A program made the position numbers and the translations under genes. Positions 35,930 to 44,458 of a stretch of DNA of 64,000 nucleotides are shown here, one piece after another. Within the stretch, counting starts at the first letter, position 1. Every line of letters begins with the position of its first letter. The notes beneath the pieces are model-generated. The model was given only the letters and a program-made list of their open reading frames with translations, was not told the origin of the DNA and searched no databases. The DNA is taken from the NCBI GenBank assembly GCA_018711625.1, contig DVID01000047.1:39297-103296 (forward strand). The letters run 5' to 3'. The DNA comes from Candidatus Limicola stercorigallinarum (GTDB lineage Bacteria > Actinomycetota > Coriobacteriia > Coriobacteriales > Coriobacteriaceae).

Positions 35930-37093
35930 TTGAGTGAGATTCAGAACTCGTCCATCTTCTCCCTCGACGATGTGAACGATGAGGAGATGAACAGCCTTAT
36001 CGACGGCACCATCACCGATTTCGATGAGGGCGATCTTGTTAACGGCACTGTCGTCAAGATCGAGAAGGACGAAGTCCTCGTTGACATTGGATTCAAGTCC
36101 GAGGGCGTCATCCCCGTTCGCGAGCTTTCCATCCGCAAGGACGCCAACCCGGCCGACATCGTCGCCATGGGCGACCCCATCGAGGCCATGGTGCTCCAGA
36201 AGGAGGACAAGGACGGTCGTCTCGTGCTTTCCAAGAAGCGTGCTGAGTACGAGCGCGCTTGGAACCGCATCGAGGAGAAGTTCAACTCCGGCGAGAACGT
36301 CGAGGGCGAGGTTATCGAGGTTGTCAAGGGCGGCCTGATTCTCGATATCGGCCTCCGCGGCTTCCTGCCTGCCTCCCTTGTTGACCTTCGCCGCGTCAAG
36401 GATCTGTCCAGCTACCTGGGCACCTCCATCGAGGCTCGCGTCATCGAGATGGATCGCAACCGCAACAACGTCGTGCTTTCCCGCCGCGTGGTGCTCGAGG
36501 AGTCCCGCAAGGCCGAGCGCACCGAGATCCTCTCCAAGCTCAAGGCTGGCATGCGCCTCAAGGGCACCGTCTCTTCGATCGTGGACTTCGGCGCCTTTGT
36601 CGACCTTGGTGGTATCGACGGCCTCATCCACATCTCCGAGCTTTCTTGGAACCACGTCAACCATCCGTCCGAGGTTGTCAAGGTTGGCCAGGAGGTCGAG
36701 GTCGAGGTGCTCGACGTCGACCTGAACCGCGAGCGCATCTCCCTTGGTCTCAAGCAGACCACCGAGGATCCGTGGCGCACGCTCGTCAAGAAGTACCCGG
36801 TTGGTGCCATCGTTGAGGGCACCGTCACCAAGCTCGTTCCCTTCGGCGCGTTCGTCGACCTGGGCCAGGGCATCGAGGGCCTCGTGCACATCTCCGAGAT
36901 GGCCAACAAGCACGTGGATCAGCCTTCGCAGGTTACCCACGTGGGCGCCAAGGTGCAGGTGAAGGTCATGGAGATCGACCTCGACCGTCGTCGCATCTCC
37001 CTCTCCATGAAGTCTGCTGCCGAGACTCTGGGCATCGAGGTGGAGGTCACTCCGCTCGAGAAGCCCGAGGAGAAGGCTGCCGACGCCGAGTAG
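35930..37093 (+). CDS. rpsA: 30S ribosomal protein S1
   Basis: RNA-binding ribosomal protein S1 with four S1 (OB-fold) repeats at about residues 34-105, 122-188, 204-276 and 290-362, in 387 residues, the usual size in Gram-positive bacteria rather than the six-repeat enterobacterial form. The repeats show the G.V..I...G.FVD.....GL.H.SE pattern. The start is a rare TTG, eight bases after GAAAGGGG; no in-frame ATG is near. Codon bias indicates high expression. A strong terminator follows. Confidence 0.95.
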   Translation: MSEIQNSSIFSLDDVNDEEMNSLIDGTITDFDEGDLVNGTVVKIEKDEVLVDIGFKSEGVIPVRELSIRKDANPADIVAMGDPIEAMVLQKEDKDGRLVLSKKRAEYERAWNRIEEKFNSGENVEGEVIEVVKGGLILDIGLRGFLPASLVDLRRVKDLSSYLGTSIEARVIEMDRNRNNVVLSRRVVLEESRKAERTEILSKLKAGMRLKGTVSSIVDFGAFVDLGGIDGLIHISELSWNHVNHPSEVVKVGQEVEVEVLDVDLNRERISLGLKQTTEDPWRTLVKKYPVGAIVEGTVTKLVPFGAFVDLGQGIEGLVHISEMANKHVDQPSQVTHVGAKVQVKVMEIDLDRRRISLSMKSAAETLGIEVEVTPLEKPEEKAADAE

Positions 37094-37123
37094 CACATGC
37101 TCGCATAACCGCATAGACGGACA

Positions 37124-37159
37124 GCACCCGGTGACCATATGGTTGCCGGGTGTTTTTTG
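37124..37159 (+). terminator. Terminator after rpsA
   Basis: Left arm 37124-37136 pairs with right arm 37141-37153 around ATAT (13 bp, with a mismatch and wobble), followed by a run of T. Confidence 0.85.
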
Positions 37160-37312
37160 TTTGTGTCTTCGCTGCAGCAGGCTGCCATGCCGTTCGCGGC
37201 TAATTTGTGACCGCTTGTCTATCAATTTGCTATTGGAGCACAATCTGCTGAAATTACTTCGGCAGACATGGTATATAGATAGTCAAAAGTAGCAGATTGA
37301 TAGGGAGGACCT

Positions 37313-37861
37313 ATGAAAATGTTTAACCGTCCCATACGCATTGCCGCCATCGCTTCGTTTGCCGTGGCAACTACGTTGTTTGCAGCCGGCTGCTCGAGCA
37401 CGCAGGATCAACAGCGCATTGAGGAACTGGAGCAAGAGGTCGAGGACTTGAAGGGCCAGCTGGATAGCAACAGCTCGTCTCAGCAGTCGACCAACCAGCA
37501 GGCAACCACACAGGGCACTACGGCAACGCCGCCTGCAGCTGATGCGACGGTTACGGCCAACTACCCCGAGATTGCCGATTTTGAAACCCGCGTAGCGGCG
37601 CTTGAGGAGTCGTGCAAAGCGGTAACCGCCTCGAATGATATGCAAACCAACTACCAAACATACCTCTCGAAGAAGCAGGAGCTTGACGCGCTGGATGACG
37701 AGATGGACCGCTACGACGACCAGCAAGAGGGTGCAGCTCGTTTGGGGAACATTTCTTACAACGATTACACCCAGATTGAGACCGCCATTGATCGGCTGAG
37801 TGACCGCCTGGAGTATGCCGAGGATTCTATGATGTTCGCCCTGGGCATCTACGACGATTAA
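37313..37861 (+). CDS. Coiled-coil lipoprotein of unknown function
   Basis: Protein of 182 residues. A signal peptide ends in a lipobox FAAGC near residue 27, so it is a membrane-anchored lipoprotein. Residues 33-55 have heptad-like IEELEQEVEDLKGQL, then a Ser/Gln/Thr-rich linker to about 85, then a helical part rich in Asp, Glu and Leu. AGGGAGGA precedes the ATG. No family recognised. A -10-like TATATA near 37270 and a terminator at 37923 suggest a single-gene unit. Confidence 0.8.
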   Translation: MKMFNRPIRIAAIASFAVATTLFAAGCSSTQDQQRIEELEQEVEDLKGQLDSNSSSQQSTNQQATTQGTTATPPAADATVTANYPEIADFETRVAALEESCKAVTASNDMQTNYQTYLSKKQELDALDDEMDRYDDQQEGAARLGNISYNDYTQIETAIDRLSDRLEYAEDSMMFALGIYDD

Positions 37862-37922
37862 TCTGAGAGCGTGGTAGAGGGCCGCGGTACGTGCTGATGT
37901 GCAGAGCCCTCTCTTCCGTATA

Positions 37923-37952
37923 GCCGCCTCCGCAAGACGGGGGCGGCATTTT
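37923..37952 (+). terminator. Terminator after lipoprotein gene
   Basis: GCCGCCTCCG (37923-37932) pairs with CGGGGGCGGC (37938-37947), one G-U, then ATTTT. Confidence 0.75.
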
Positions 37953-38068
37953 GCAGGGCGCTGCTCGTTTGAGGGCGTATCATAAGCGGCGTTGGCGAAC
38001 ATGTGCCTTGACGCTGTGGGCCTCCGCGCGGACCTACAGCTTACGCATATATATGAAAGGGAGATAGT

Positions 38069-38761
38069 ATGAGCACCAGCGCCTCCGCTCCTGCGGCTCC
38101 GGGGTCGCGCCCGGTGGTTATCTTCGACTTTGATGGCACGCTAGTAGATACCGGCGGTGCTGTGATGCAAACCGTCGCCCGCGTGCTTGCGGCTCGCGGT
38201 TTTACCCCGCAGCAGATGGGCGACCTGCGCCGCTTCATTGGGCCTCCGCTCCTTGATTGCTTTCGTGATACCTGCGGGTTTACACAGAAAGAGGCAGAGG
38301 CGGTAACGGCTGAGTACCGTGCTGTTTTTGACGAGCTGGGTCCGGCGGATTACCCGGTGTTCCCGGGCATGGCAGAGCTTGCTGACGAGTTGCGGGAGCA
38401 GAGCAGACGCATCGCTATTGCCACTTCGCGCAAGGAAGACCGTGCCCGCGAGATGGCGCACGAGCTGGGCCTCGACCAGTTTGAGGTGATCTTTGGCCTT
38501 AACGAGCCTATCCGTCATACCAAGGCGGACTCGATTCGTGACGTGCTCTCGGCGCTTAAGGCCTCTCCTGCAGATGCGGTGCTCATTGGTGACACGGTGC
38601 ACGACATTCGTGGTGCGCACGAGGTGGGCTTGCCGTGCATTACCGTTGCCTTTGGAGCAACGGACGCCTCGGCGCTTATCGCAGCTGGTGCCGATGCTGT
38701 GTGTCACGATGTTGCAGCCTTGCGCACCGAGCTCGGGCTTAGGGGAGATACGGCTGCATAG
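38069..38761 (+). CDS. HAD-IA phosphatase (phosphoglycolate phosphatase-like)
   Basis: Phosphatase of 230 residues. Motif I FDFDGTLVDT, motif II ATSR, motif III lysine in IRHTKADSI and motif IV GDTVHDIRGAHEVG follow the Gph/5'-nucleotidase pattern of HAD-IA enzymes with a small helical cap. Exact substrate cannot be told. AAGGGAG precedes the ATG. The M20 peptidase gene starts 143 bases downstream. Confidence 0.88.
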   Translation: MSTSASAPAAPGSRPVVIFDFDGTLVDTGGAVMQTVARVLAARGFTPQQMGDLRRFIGPPLLDCFRDTCGFTQKEAEAVTAEYRAVFDELGPADYPVFPGMAELADELREQSRRIAIATSRKEDRAREMAHELGLDQFEVIFGLNEPIRHTKADSIRDVLSALKASPADAVLIGDTVHDIRGAHEVGLPCITVAFGATDASALIAAGADAVCHDVAALRTELGLRGDTAA

Positions 38762-38904
38762 ACCGATGTGGGGGACTGGTTTGGGCACCGTCGCACTATT
38801 GGTGACGAACCACACAGCCGCTGCCGGCGTATCTTTCTTATTTGGGGTACACTGCGCTTCGTACCAATACCGCGAGGGCCCGGAGGGCTAGATGGGGGCG
38901 TGCC

Positions 38905-40320
38905 ATGGACGCAGCGCTCGAAAGCAAGATTGATGCCTATATCAATGAAGTGTGGGATGATGTGCTGAGCGATATTGCGGCGCTTGTTTCTCATCCTTCG
39001 GTGGCCGATGCGTCTCAGGCTGCTCCTGGAGCCCCCTTTGGTGCGTCTACGCGTTCCGCGCTTGATTGCGCGCTGGATATTGCTGAGCGTCTGGGCTATC
39101 AGACGGGCGACGATGAGGGCTATGTAGGCTTTGCCGATATTCCCGGCGAGCGCGCCGAGCAGATCGCCACCATCGCACACGTAGATGTGGTGCCGGCGGG
39201 TACCGGCTGGAACACCGATCCCTTCACCATGGAGCGCCGTGACGGTTGGCTGCTTGGCCGCGGTGTTATCGACGATAAGGGCCCGGCGGTGCTTTCGCTG
39301 TACGCGGGCGCCTTCCTGCTGCATGAAGGCATCACGCCACGCTATACGTTCCGCGCGCTTCTGGGCTGCGACGAGGAATGCGGCATGACCGACGTGCACC
39401 ATTACTTGGCTACGCACGAGAACCCCGCGTTCCTGTTCACGCCCGATGCGGAGTTTCCGCTGTGCAATGCCGAAAAGGGCTGTTACGGCGCCACGTTTAT
39501 GAGTGCACCCATCAAAGACGGCCGCATCATCTCTTGGAGCGGCGCCGAGGTCACCAATGCCATTCCGGGGGAGTCGGTGCTTGAGCTTGCTATCGACGTC
39601 AGCGAGCTTCCGGCGCCGCGTGCCCACGCGGAGCGCATTGCAATTGAGGCGGTGCGCCCGGGCGTCTCCCGCATTACGGCTACGGGTATCGGTGGCCACG
39701 CCTCGCTTCCTGAGGGCACGCTTAACGCTATTGGCCTTGTGGTGGACTACCTGCGCGAGGCCGAGGTACTCGAAGGGGAAGAGGCGCGCTTCTTGGAGCT
39801 GCTTGCGTGCGTGCACGCTGATACGGCAGGTGAGGCCCTGGGCATCGCGAGCGAGAGTCCTGCCTTTGGCGTGCTTACGGTAAACGGTGGCACCATCCGC
39901 CTTCATGAGGGGCGCTTGGAGCAGACTATCGATGTGCGGTATCCCGATAGCACAACTACCGAAAAGATGGAGCAGACGCTCTCCGCTCTTGCGGCACGCT
40001 TTGGGGCCACGGTTGAAACCTCCCGTTCCAAGGCGCCCTTCTCGGTGGATGCGACGCATCCCGCGGTACAGACGCTCCTTGACGTGTATCGCGATGTTAC
40101 CGGCGAGCAGGATGCCCAGCCCTTCTCCATGGGTGGCGGCACCTATGCGCGCAACTTTGCCACTGCCGTCTCCTTTGGCCCCGAGGGCGGGGAGGGCGAG
40201 AAGCCGTCGTGGGTAGGCCCCATGCATGGTGCTAACGAAGGCGCCAACGAGGCCCTGCTCAAGCGTGCGCTCAAGATTTATATCTCAGCAATCATGCATC
40301 TTATGGAGCTCGACCTGTAA
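38905..40320 (+). CDS. M20 family metallo-dipeptidase (PepV/Sapep-like)
   Basis: Cytoplasmic zinc or manganese dipeptidase of 471 residues. The co-catalytic metal-binding motifs are visible: HVDVVPAG near residue 92, GRGVIDDKGP, and the glutamates in GCDEECGM, followed by FTPDAEFP, a mark of the PepV/Sapep subgroup. A lid domain is inferred for residues 190-350. The start at ATG 38905 follows GGGGGCG; an in-frame ATG at 38842 has no ribosome site. Acts on peptides possibly supplied by the Opp system (inference). Confidence 0.9.
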   Translation: MDAALESKIDAYINEVWDDVLSDIAALVSHPSVADASQAAPGAPFGASTRSALDCALDIAERLGYQTGDDEGYVGFADIPGERAEQIATIAHVDVVPAGTGWNTDPFTMERRDGWLLGRGVIDDKGPAVLSLYAGAFLLHEGITPRYTFRALLGCDEECGMTDVHHYLATHENPAFLFTPDAEFPLCNAEKGCYGATFMSAPIKDGRIISWSGAEVTNAIPGESVLELAIDVSELPAPRAHAERIAIEAVRPGVSRITATGIGGHASLPEGTLNAIGLVVDYLREAEVLEGEEARFLELLACVHADTAGEALGIASESPAFGVLTVNGGTIRLHEGRLEQTIDVRYPDSTTTEKMEQTLSALAARFGATVETSRSKAPFSVDATHPAVQTLLDVYRDVTGEQDAQPFSMGGGTYARNFATAVSFGPEGGEGEKPSWVGPMHGANEGANEALLKRALKIYISAIMHLMELDL

Positions 40321-40364
40321 GCTAGATCAGGTACCGTTGTACCCCTAACGCAAGGAGTGGCCGC

Positions 40365-40532
40365 ATGCCGTCGCTTGGTGAGCAACTGTTTTCTCTCGCA
40401 ATCATCGCGCTTGCTATGGTGTTTGGCGCGTTCATCTATCGGCGCCATGCCGCGCGGATCGAGCGCGACAAGCATGCGGCCACAAACCAGAAAAAGCGGA
40501 CGCGTAAACTGCGACCCCGCAAGAAATCGTGA
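40365..40532 (+). CDS. 55-residue membrane protein with a basic tail
   Basis: Short gene: ATG 40365, stop 40530-40532. A single membrane helix (LFSLAIIALAMVFGAFIYRR, about 8-27) is followed by a cytoplasmic tail very rich in Arg and Lys (KKRTRKLRPRKK). AAGGAG is placed eight bases before the ATG. It follows the dipeptidase gene by 45 bases, so it is probably co-transcribed with it. No family recognised. Confidence 0.65.
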   Translation: MPSLGEQLFSLAIIALAMVFGAFIYRRHAARIERDKHAATNQKKRTRKLRPRKKS

Positions 40533-40744
40533 TTGTAAGCACTAAGTAAACACCCCGTCCGCCTCGCGTAACGTTTGATTAGCCACGGGTAATGACTGGT
40601 CGATGAGCATATCTGCCCCAAAAGAGGGCGGTACAGTACCTTCCGGACAACGGATGAAGCACGGCTTTGTGCAGACGCGCAAAGTCTTCGTGGACAAATT
40701 GGCTTCATCTGAGCTCACGCAACGTGTTCTTTGGAAGGAGAACC

Positions 40745-41680
40745 ATGCTCGATTTCAATTGCTCTCGTCGTCAGTTCCTTGGCCTCTTCGGTGGCGCAGC
40801 CGCAATTGCTGGTCTTGGCCTCGTGGGCTGCGGTGGCGATGCCACCACGACCGCTGGCTCTGCTGCGGCTTCCTCCGACCTCACCGGCACGGTAACCTAC
40901 GATGGCGCCTCTTCGTTCCAGGCGCTCGTTGAGGCTGCCGCCGAGCAGTTCATGGCCGAGAACGAGAACGTCTCCATCACCGGTTCTGGCAACGGTTCGG
41001 GCACCGGTCTTACCGCTGTGGCCGACGGCACCGTCACCATCGGTAACTCCGACGTGTTCGCCGAGTCCAAGCTCGAGCCCGAGCAGTGCGAGGACCTCGT
41101 TGACCACGAGGTCGCCGTTGTGGGCATGGGCCCTGTCGTCTCCATGAACGTGACTGTCGAGGACCTCTCCATCGAGCAGCTCAAGGGCATCTTCTCCGGC
41201 GAGATCACCAATTGGTCTGAGGTTGGTGGCGAGGACGCCGAAATCTACGTCATGAACCGTAAGTCCGGTTCTGGCACCCGTGCTACCTTCGAGGCGGCTG
41301 TCTTCGGCGCCGGCGAGCCCGAGTCCACCTTCAAGGGCGAGGCCGAGCACGACAAGTCCGGCGACGTGGTGACCCAGATTGGCTCCACCGACAACGCCAT
41401 CTCCTACCTCGACTTCTCGCATTTCGATGACACCAAGTTCAAGGCCATCAAGGTCAACGGCGTTGAGCCCAAGAGCGAGAACGTCTACGACAACTCCTTC
41501 CCCATCTGGGCCACCGAGCACATGTATTGCAAGGAGGACGCGGACGAGGCCACCAAGGCGTTCTTGGAGTACATGCTCTCCGACGACGTTCAGGGCTCCC
41601 TTGTTGAGGAGCAGGGCTTCATCCCCGTTTCCAAGATGCTCGTTGTCAAGGATGCCGAGGGCAACATCACCGATAAGTAA
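40745..41680 (+). CDS. pstS: Phosphate ABC transporter substrate-binding protein PstS
   Basis: Periplasm-facing phosphate receptor, 311 residues. SRRQFLGLFGG suggests a Tat-like signal, followed by a hydrophobic region and the lipobox LVGC near residue 28. Phosphate-binding loops GASSFQ near 60, GSGNGSGTG and NRKSGSGTR are present. GGAAGGAG precedes ATG 40745; an earlier in-frame start at 40667 is rejected because it would bury the signal. First gene of pstSCAB. No clear Pho box was found. Confidence 0.93.
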   Translation: MLDFNCSRRQFLGLFGGAAAIAGLGLVGCGGDATTTAGSAAASSDLTGTVTYDGASSFQALVEAAAEQFMAENENVSITGSGNGSGTGLTAVADGTVTIGNSDVFAESKLEPEQCEDLVDHEVAVVGMGPVVSMNVTVEDLSIEQLKGIFSGEITNWSEVGGEDAEIYVMNRKSGSGTRATFEAAVFGAGEPESTFKGEAEHDKSGDVVTQIGSTDNAISYLDFSHFDDTKFKAIKVNGVEPKSENVYDNSFPIWATEHMYCKEDADEATKAFLEYMLSDDVQGSLVEEQGFIPVSKMLVVKDAEGNITDK

Positions 41681-41736
41681 TTTCGGCCCTGCCGATTTTA
41701 CGCCCCTGTACAAAGAACGTTTTCGAAAGGTGCGCC

Positions 41737-42648
41737 ATGGCAAAGCAGATGCCAAAACGCAGCCTTGAGAAGGTGGGATTGGGTGTCACGGGCGCTTGCG
41801 TCGCGCTCGTGACACTTGTTGTTGTAGCCCTTATTGTTATGGTCGCGCAACGTGGTCTCTCGACCTTCATCAAGGACGGCGTTGATGTACTCGGATTCTT
41901 CACGGGTAGCGAATGGAACCTTGCCGTTGAGAATCCCGAAACGGGGCTGCCGTATACCGGAGCCCTCCCGCTGATCGTTACCTCGTTTGCGGTCACGATT
42001 CTCTCCACCGTGATCGCCGTGCCTATTGCCATCGGCGCCGCCATCTATGTGGTGGAGATTTCGCCCGTGTTTGGCCAGAAATACTTCCAGCCGCTCATTG
42101 AGCTTCTGGTGGGCATTCCCTCGGTAGTTTTCGGCCTCATCGGCTTTCACGTTATCGTGGGCGCGGTTCGTATGATTTTCAACGTCGATTTGGGTTTGGG
42201 TATTTTGCCGGGTTCCATCGTGCTCGCCCTCATGATTCTCCCCACGGTCACGACCCTTTCGATTGATGCCCTACGTGCGGTGCCCGATAGCTATCGCCAG
42301 GGTTCACTCGCCTTGGGATACACCCGCTGGCAGACCATTTGGCACGTTGTGCTCAAGAGCGCCACGCCTTCCCTTATGACCGCGGTCATCCTGGGCATGA
42401 CGCGCGCGTTTGGTGAGACGCTCGCCGTTCGCATGGTTATTGGTGGCGTCGAGGCCATGCCGACCGGTCTTATTGACTCAGCGTCGACCATCACCACCAC
42501 GCTCACCACCTCCATGGCCGTCTATGCAACCGGCTCGGTGCAAAACGACACGCTGTGGACGCTTGGCTTGCTGCTGATGGGTATGTCGCTCATCTTCATC
42601 TTGATCATCCACCTCATTGGGGCAAAGGGGGCGAAGGCTCGTGGCTAG
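41737..42648 (+). CDS. pstC: Phosphate ABC transporter permease PstC
   Basis: Inner-membrane permease of 303 residues with six helices. The first hydrophobic segment starts near residue 13, and the cytoplasmic EAA loop is SYRQGSLALGYTRWQT. CGAAAGG precedes the ATG. The stop overlaps the GTG start of pstA by eight bases, so translation is coupled. Confidence 0.93.
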   Translation: MAKQMPKRSLEKVGLGVTGACVALVTLVVVALIVMVAQRGLSTFIKDGVDVLGFFTGSEWNLAVENPETGLPYTGALPLIVTSFAVTILSTVIAVPIAIGAAIYVVEISPVFGQKYFQPLIELLVGIPSVVFGLIGFHVIVGAVRMIFNVDLGLGILPGSIVLALMILPTVTTLSIDALRAVPDSYRQGSLALGYTRWQTIWHVVLKSATPSLMTAVILGMTRAFGETLAVRMVIGGVEAMPTGLIDSASTITTTLTTSMAVYATGSVQNDTLWTLGLLLMGMSLIFILIIHLIGAKGAKARG

Positions 42649-43567
42649 TATCACTGCAGAGGCGCAGGAGGCGCGTATCAAGCGTTCCATGCGCAACGAC
42701 AAGATTGCAACGGGAGTGCTCGCCGCGATTGTAGGCGTTGTCATGCTTATCGTTGTGGCTATGGTTGTCTACATTCTTGCTCAGGGTGCGGGCCAACTTA
42801 TCCAGCCGGGCTTCCTCACCGAGGCCTCGCGCTCCAACGGCACCGAGGGTGGCATTGCCTTCCAGCTCTTCGATTCGTTCTACCTGCTTGTTTTGACGCT
42901 CATCATCTCGCTGCCTATTTCGCTCGGCGGTGCGGTCTTTCTGGTGGAATATGCCCCCGAGGGCCCCATCACCAAGATTGCCTCGACCGCTATCGAGACG
43001 CTGTCCTCGCTGCCCTCCATTGTGGTCGGTATGTTTGGCTTCCTGATGTTCTCGGTGAACTTTGGTTGGGGATACTCGCTCATCTCGGGTGCCATTGCGC
43101 TCACGATGTTTAACATCCCGATTCTCACCCGCGTGATTCAGCAGGCCTTGGAGGATGTTCCTTCGTCGCAGCGCGACGCGTGCCTTGCTATGGGCCTTAC
43201 GCGCTGGGAGACCACTATCCACGTGCTCATTCCTGCGGCAATGCCAGCCATTGTGACCGGTGTGGTGCTTTCGGCAGGCCGCGTGTTTGGCGAGGCAGCG
43301 GCGCTGCTCTTCACCTCTGGCATGTCGAGCCCGGCGCGCTTGAACTTCTTCACGCTGAATTTTGCGAGCCCCACGTGCGCCTGGAATATTTTCCGTCCGG
43401 GTGAGTCGCTGGCCGTGCACATCTATAAGATTTACGGCGAGGGCAGCCCCGAGGCTCAGCATATCGTGTGGGGCACAGCAGCCGTCCTCATGATTTGCGT
43501 GCTTCTGTTCAACGTGCTTTCCCGCATTGCCGGCAAGGCCCTTGCGAGGAGGATGACCGCCGAATGA
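42641..43567 (+). CDS. pstA: Phosphate ABC transporter permease PstA
   Basis: Second permease of the phosphate importer, 308 residues, six helices, with the EAA loop SSQRDACLAMGLTRWET. I placed the start at GTG 42641, five bases after GAAGG and overlapping pstC, instead of an upstream in-frame TTG. The last bases overlap the start of pstB (ATGA). Confidence 0.92.
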   Translation: MASITAEAQEARIKRSMRNDKIATGVLAAIVGVVMLIVVAMVVYILAQGAGQLIQPGFLTEASRSNGTEGGIAFQLFDSFYLLVLTLIISLPISLGGAVFLVEYAPEGPITKIASTAIETLSSLPSIVVGMFGFLMFSVNFGWGYSLISGAIALTMFNIPILTRVIQQALEDVPSSQRDACLAMGLTRWETTIHVLIPAAMPAIVTGVVLSAGRVFGEAAALLFTSGMSSPARLNFFTLNFASPTCAWNIFRPGESLAVHIYKIYGEGSPEAQHIVWGTAAVLMICVLLFNVLSRIAGKALARRMTAE

Positions 43568-44391
43568 CGAACGAAACCGACCAGTTTCTCTCAAGCATTG
43601 ATGACACCAAAAAGCGGGCTGGCGTTGCCATCTCCGATGAGGTCATGCTCGAGACGCACGACGTAAACGTATACTATGGCGATCATCACGCGCTCCATGA
43701 CACGAGCCTCAAGTTCCACACGGACGAGATCACGGCGCTCATTGGTCCTTCGGGCTGCGGTAAATCAACCTTTTTGCGCAGCTTGAATCTCATGAACCGC
43801 GAGATCAAGGGCTGCCGTGTTACAGGCGAGATCATCTATCGCGACCACAACATCAATACCAACACGGAGAACCTCTTTGAGCTGCGCCGTTCCATTGGTA
43901 TGGTGTTCCAGCAGCCCAACCCGTTCCATAAGTCCATCCGCGAGAACATTACCTTTGCGCCCAAGCGCCATGGTCTCAAGGATAAAAAGAAGCTCGATCA
44001 GCTGGTGGAGGAGAGCTTGCGTGGCGCCGCTCTGTGGGACGAGGTCAAGGACAAGCTCGACCAGAGTGCCTTTGCCCTTTCCGGTGGTCAGCAGCAGCGC
44101 TTGTGCATTGCTCGCACGCTTGCGATGCATCCGGATGTGATTCTCTTCGATGAGCCTTGCTCGGCGCTCGACCCCATCTCCACGCTCGCTATCGAGGATC
44201 TGATGAACTCACTTGCAAAGGGACGTTCGATTATCATCGTGACGCACAACATGGAGCAGGCTTCGCGCGTGTCCAACCGTACGGCCTTTTTCTACATGGG
44301 CGAGATGGTGGAGTACGGTGAGACGGATCAGATTTTCCAGCGTCCAAAGGACAAGCGCCTGAACGATTACCTCACCGGTATGTTCTCGTAA
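43564..44391 (+). CDS. pstB: Phosphate ABC transporter ATP-binding protein PstB
   Basis: ATPase of the phosphate importer, 275 residues. Walker A GPSGCGKST, signature LSGGQQQRLCIARTL and Walker B VILFDEPCSALDP are intact. ATG 43564 overlaps the pstA stop. No phoU follows: a terminator and a convergent ABC-F gene come next, so PhoU must be elsewhere or absent. Confidence 0.95.
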   Translation: MTNETDQFLSSIDDTKKRAGVAISDEVMLETHDVNVYYGDHHALHDTSLKFHTDEITALIGPSGCGKSTFLRSLNLMNREIKGCRVTGEIIYRDHNINTNTENLFELRRSIGMVFQQPNPFHKSIRENITFAPKRHGLKDKKKLDQLVEESLRGAALWDEVKDKLDQSAFALSGGQQQRLCIARTLAMHPDVILFDEPCSALDPISTLAIEDLMNSLAKGRSIIIVTHNMEQASRVSNRTAFFYMGEMVEYGETDQIFQRPKDKRLNDYLTGMFS

Positions 44392-44418
44392 TGCCTGGTG
44401 GCATTGCAGTCGTGTATG

Positions 44419-44453
44419 GGCGGCGCCTGGGTTTACCCCAGCGCCGCCTTTTG
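44419..44453. terminator. Terminator between pstB and uup
   Basis: Thirteen-base arms 44419-44431 and 44436-44448 around TTTA form a nearly perfect stem, then TTTT. Between convergent genes, likely used by both. Confidence 0.8.
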
Positions 44454-44458
44454 TATCT

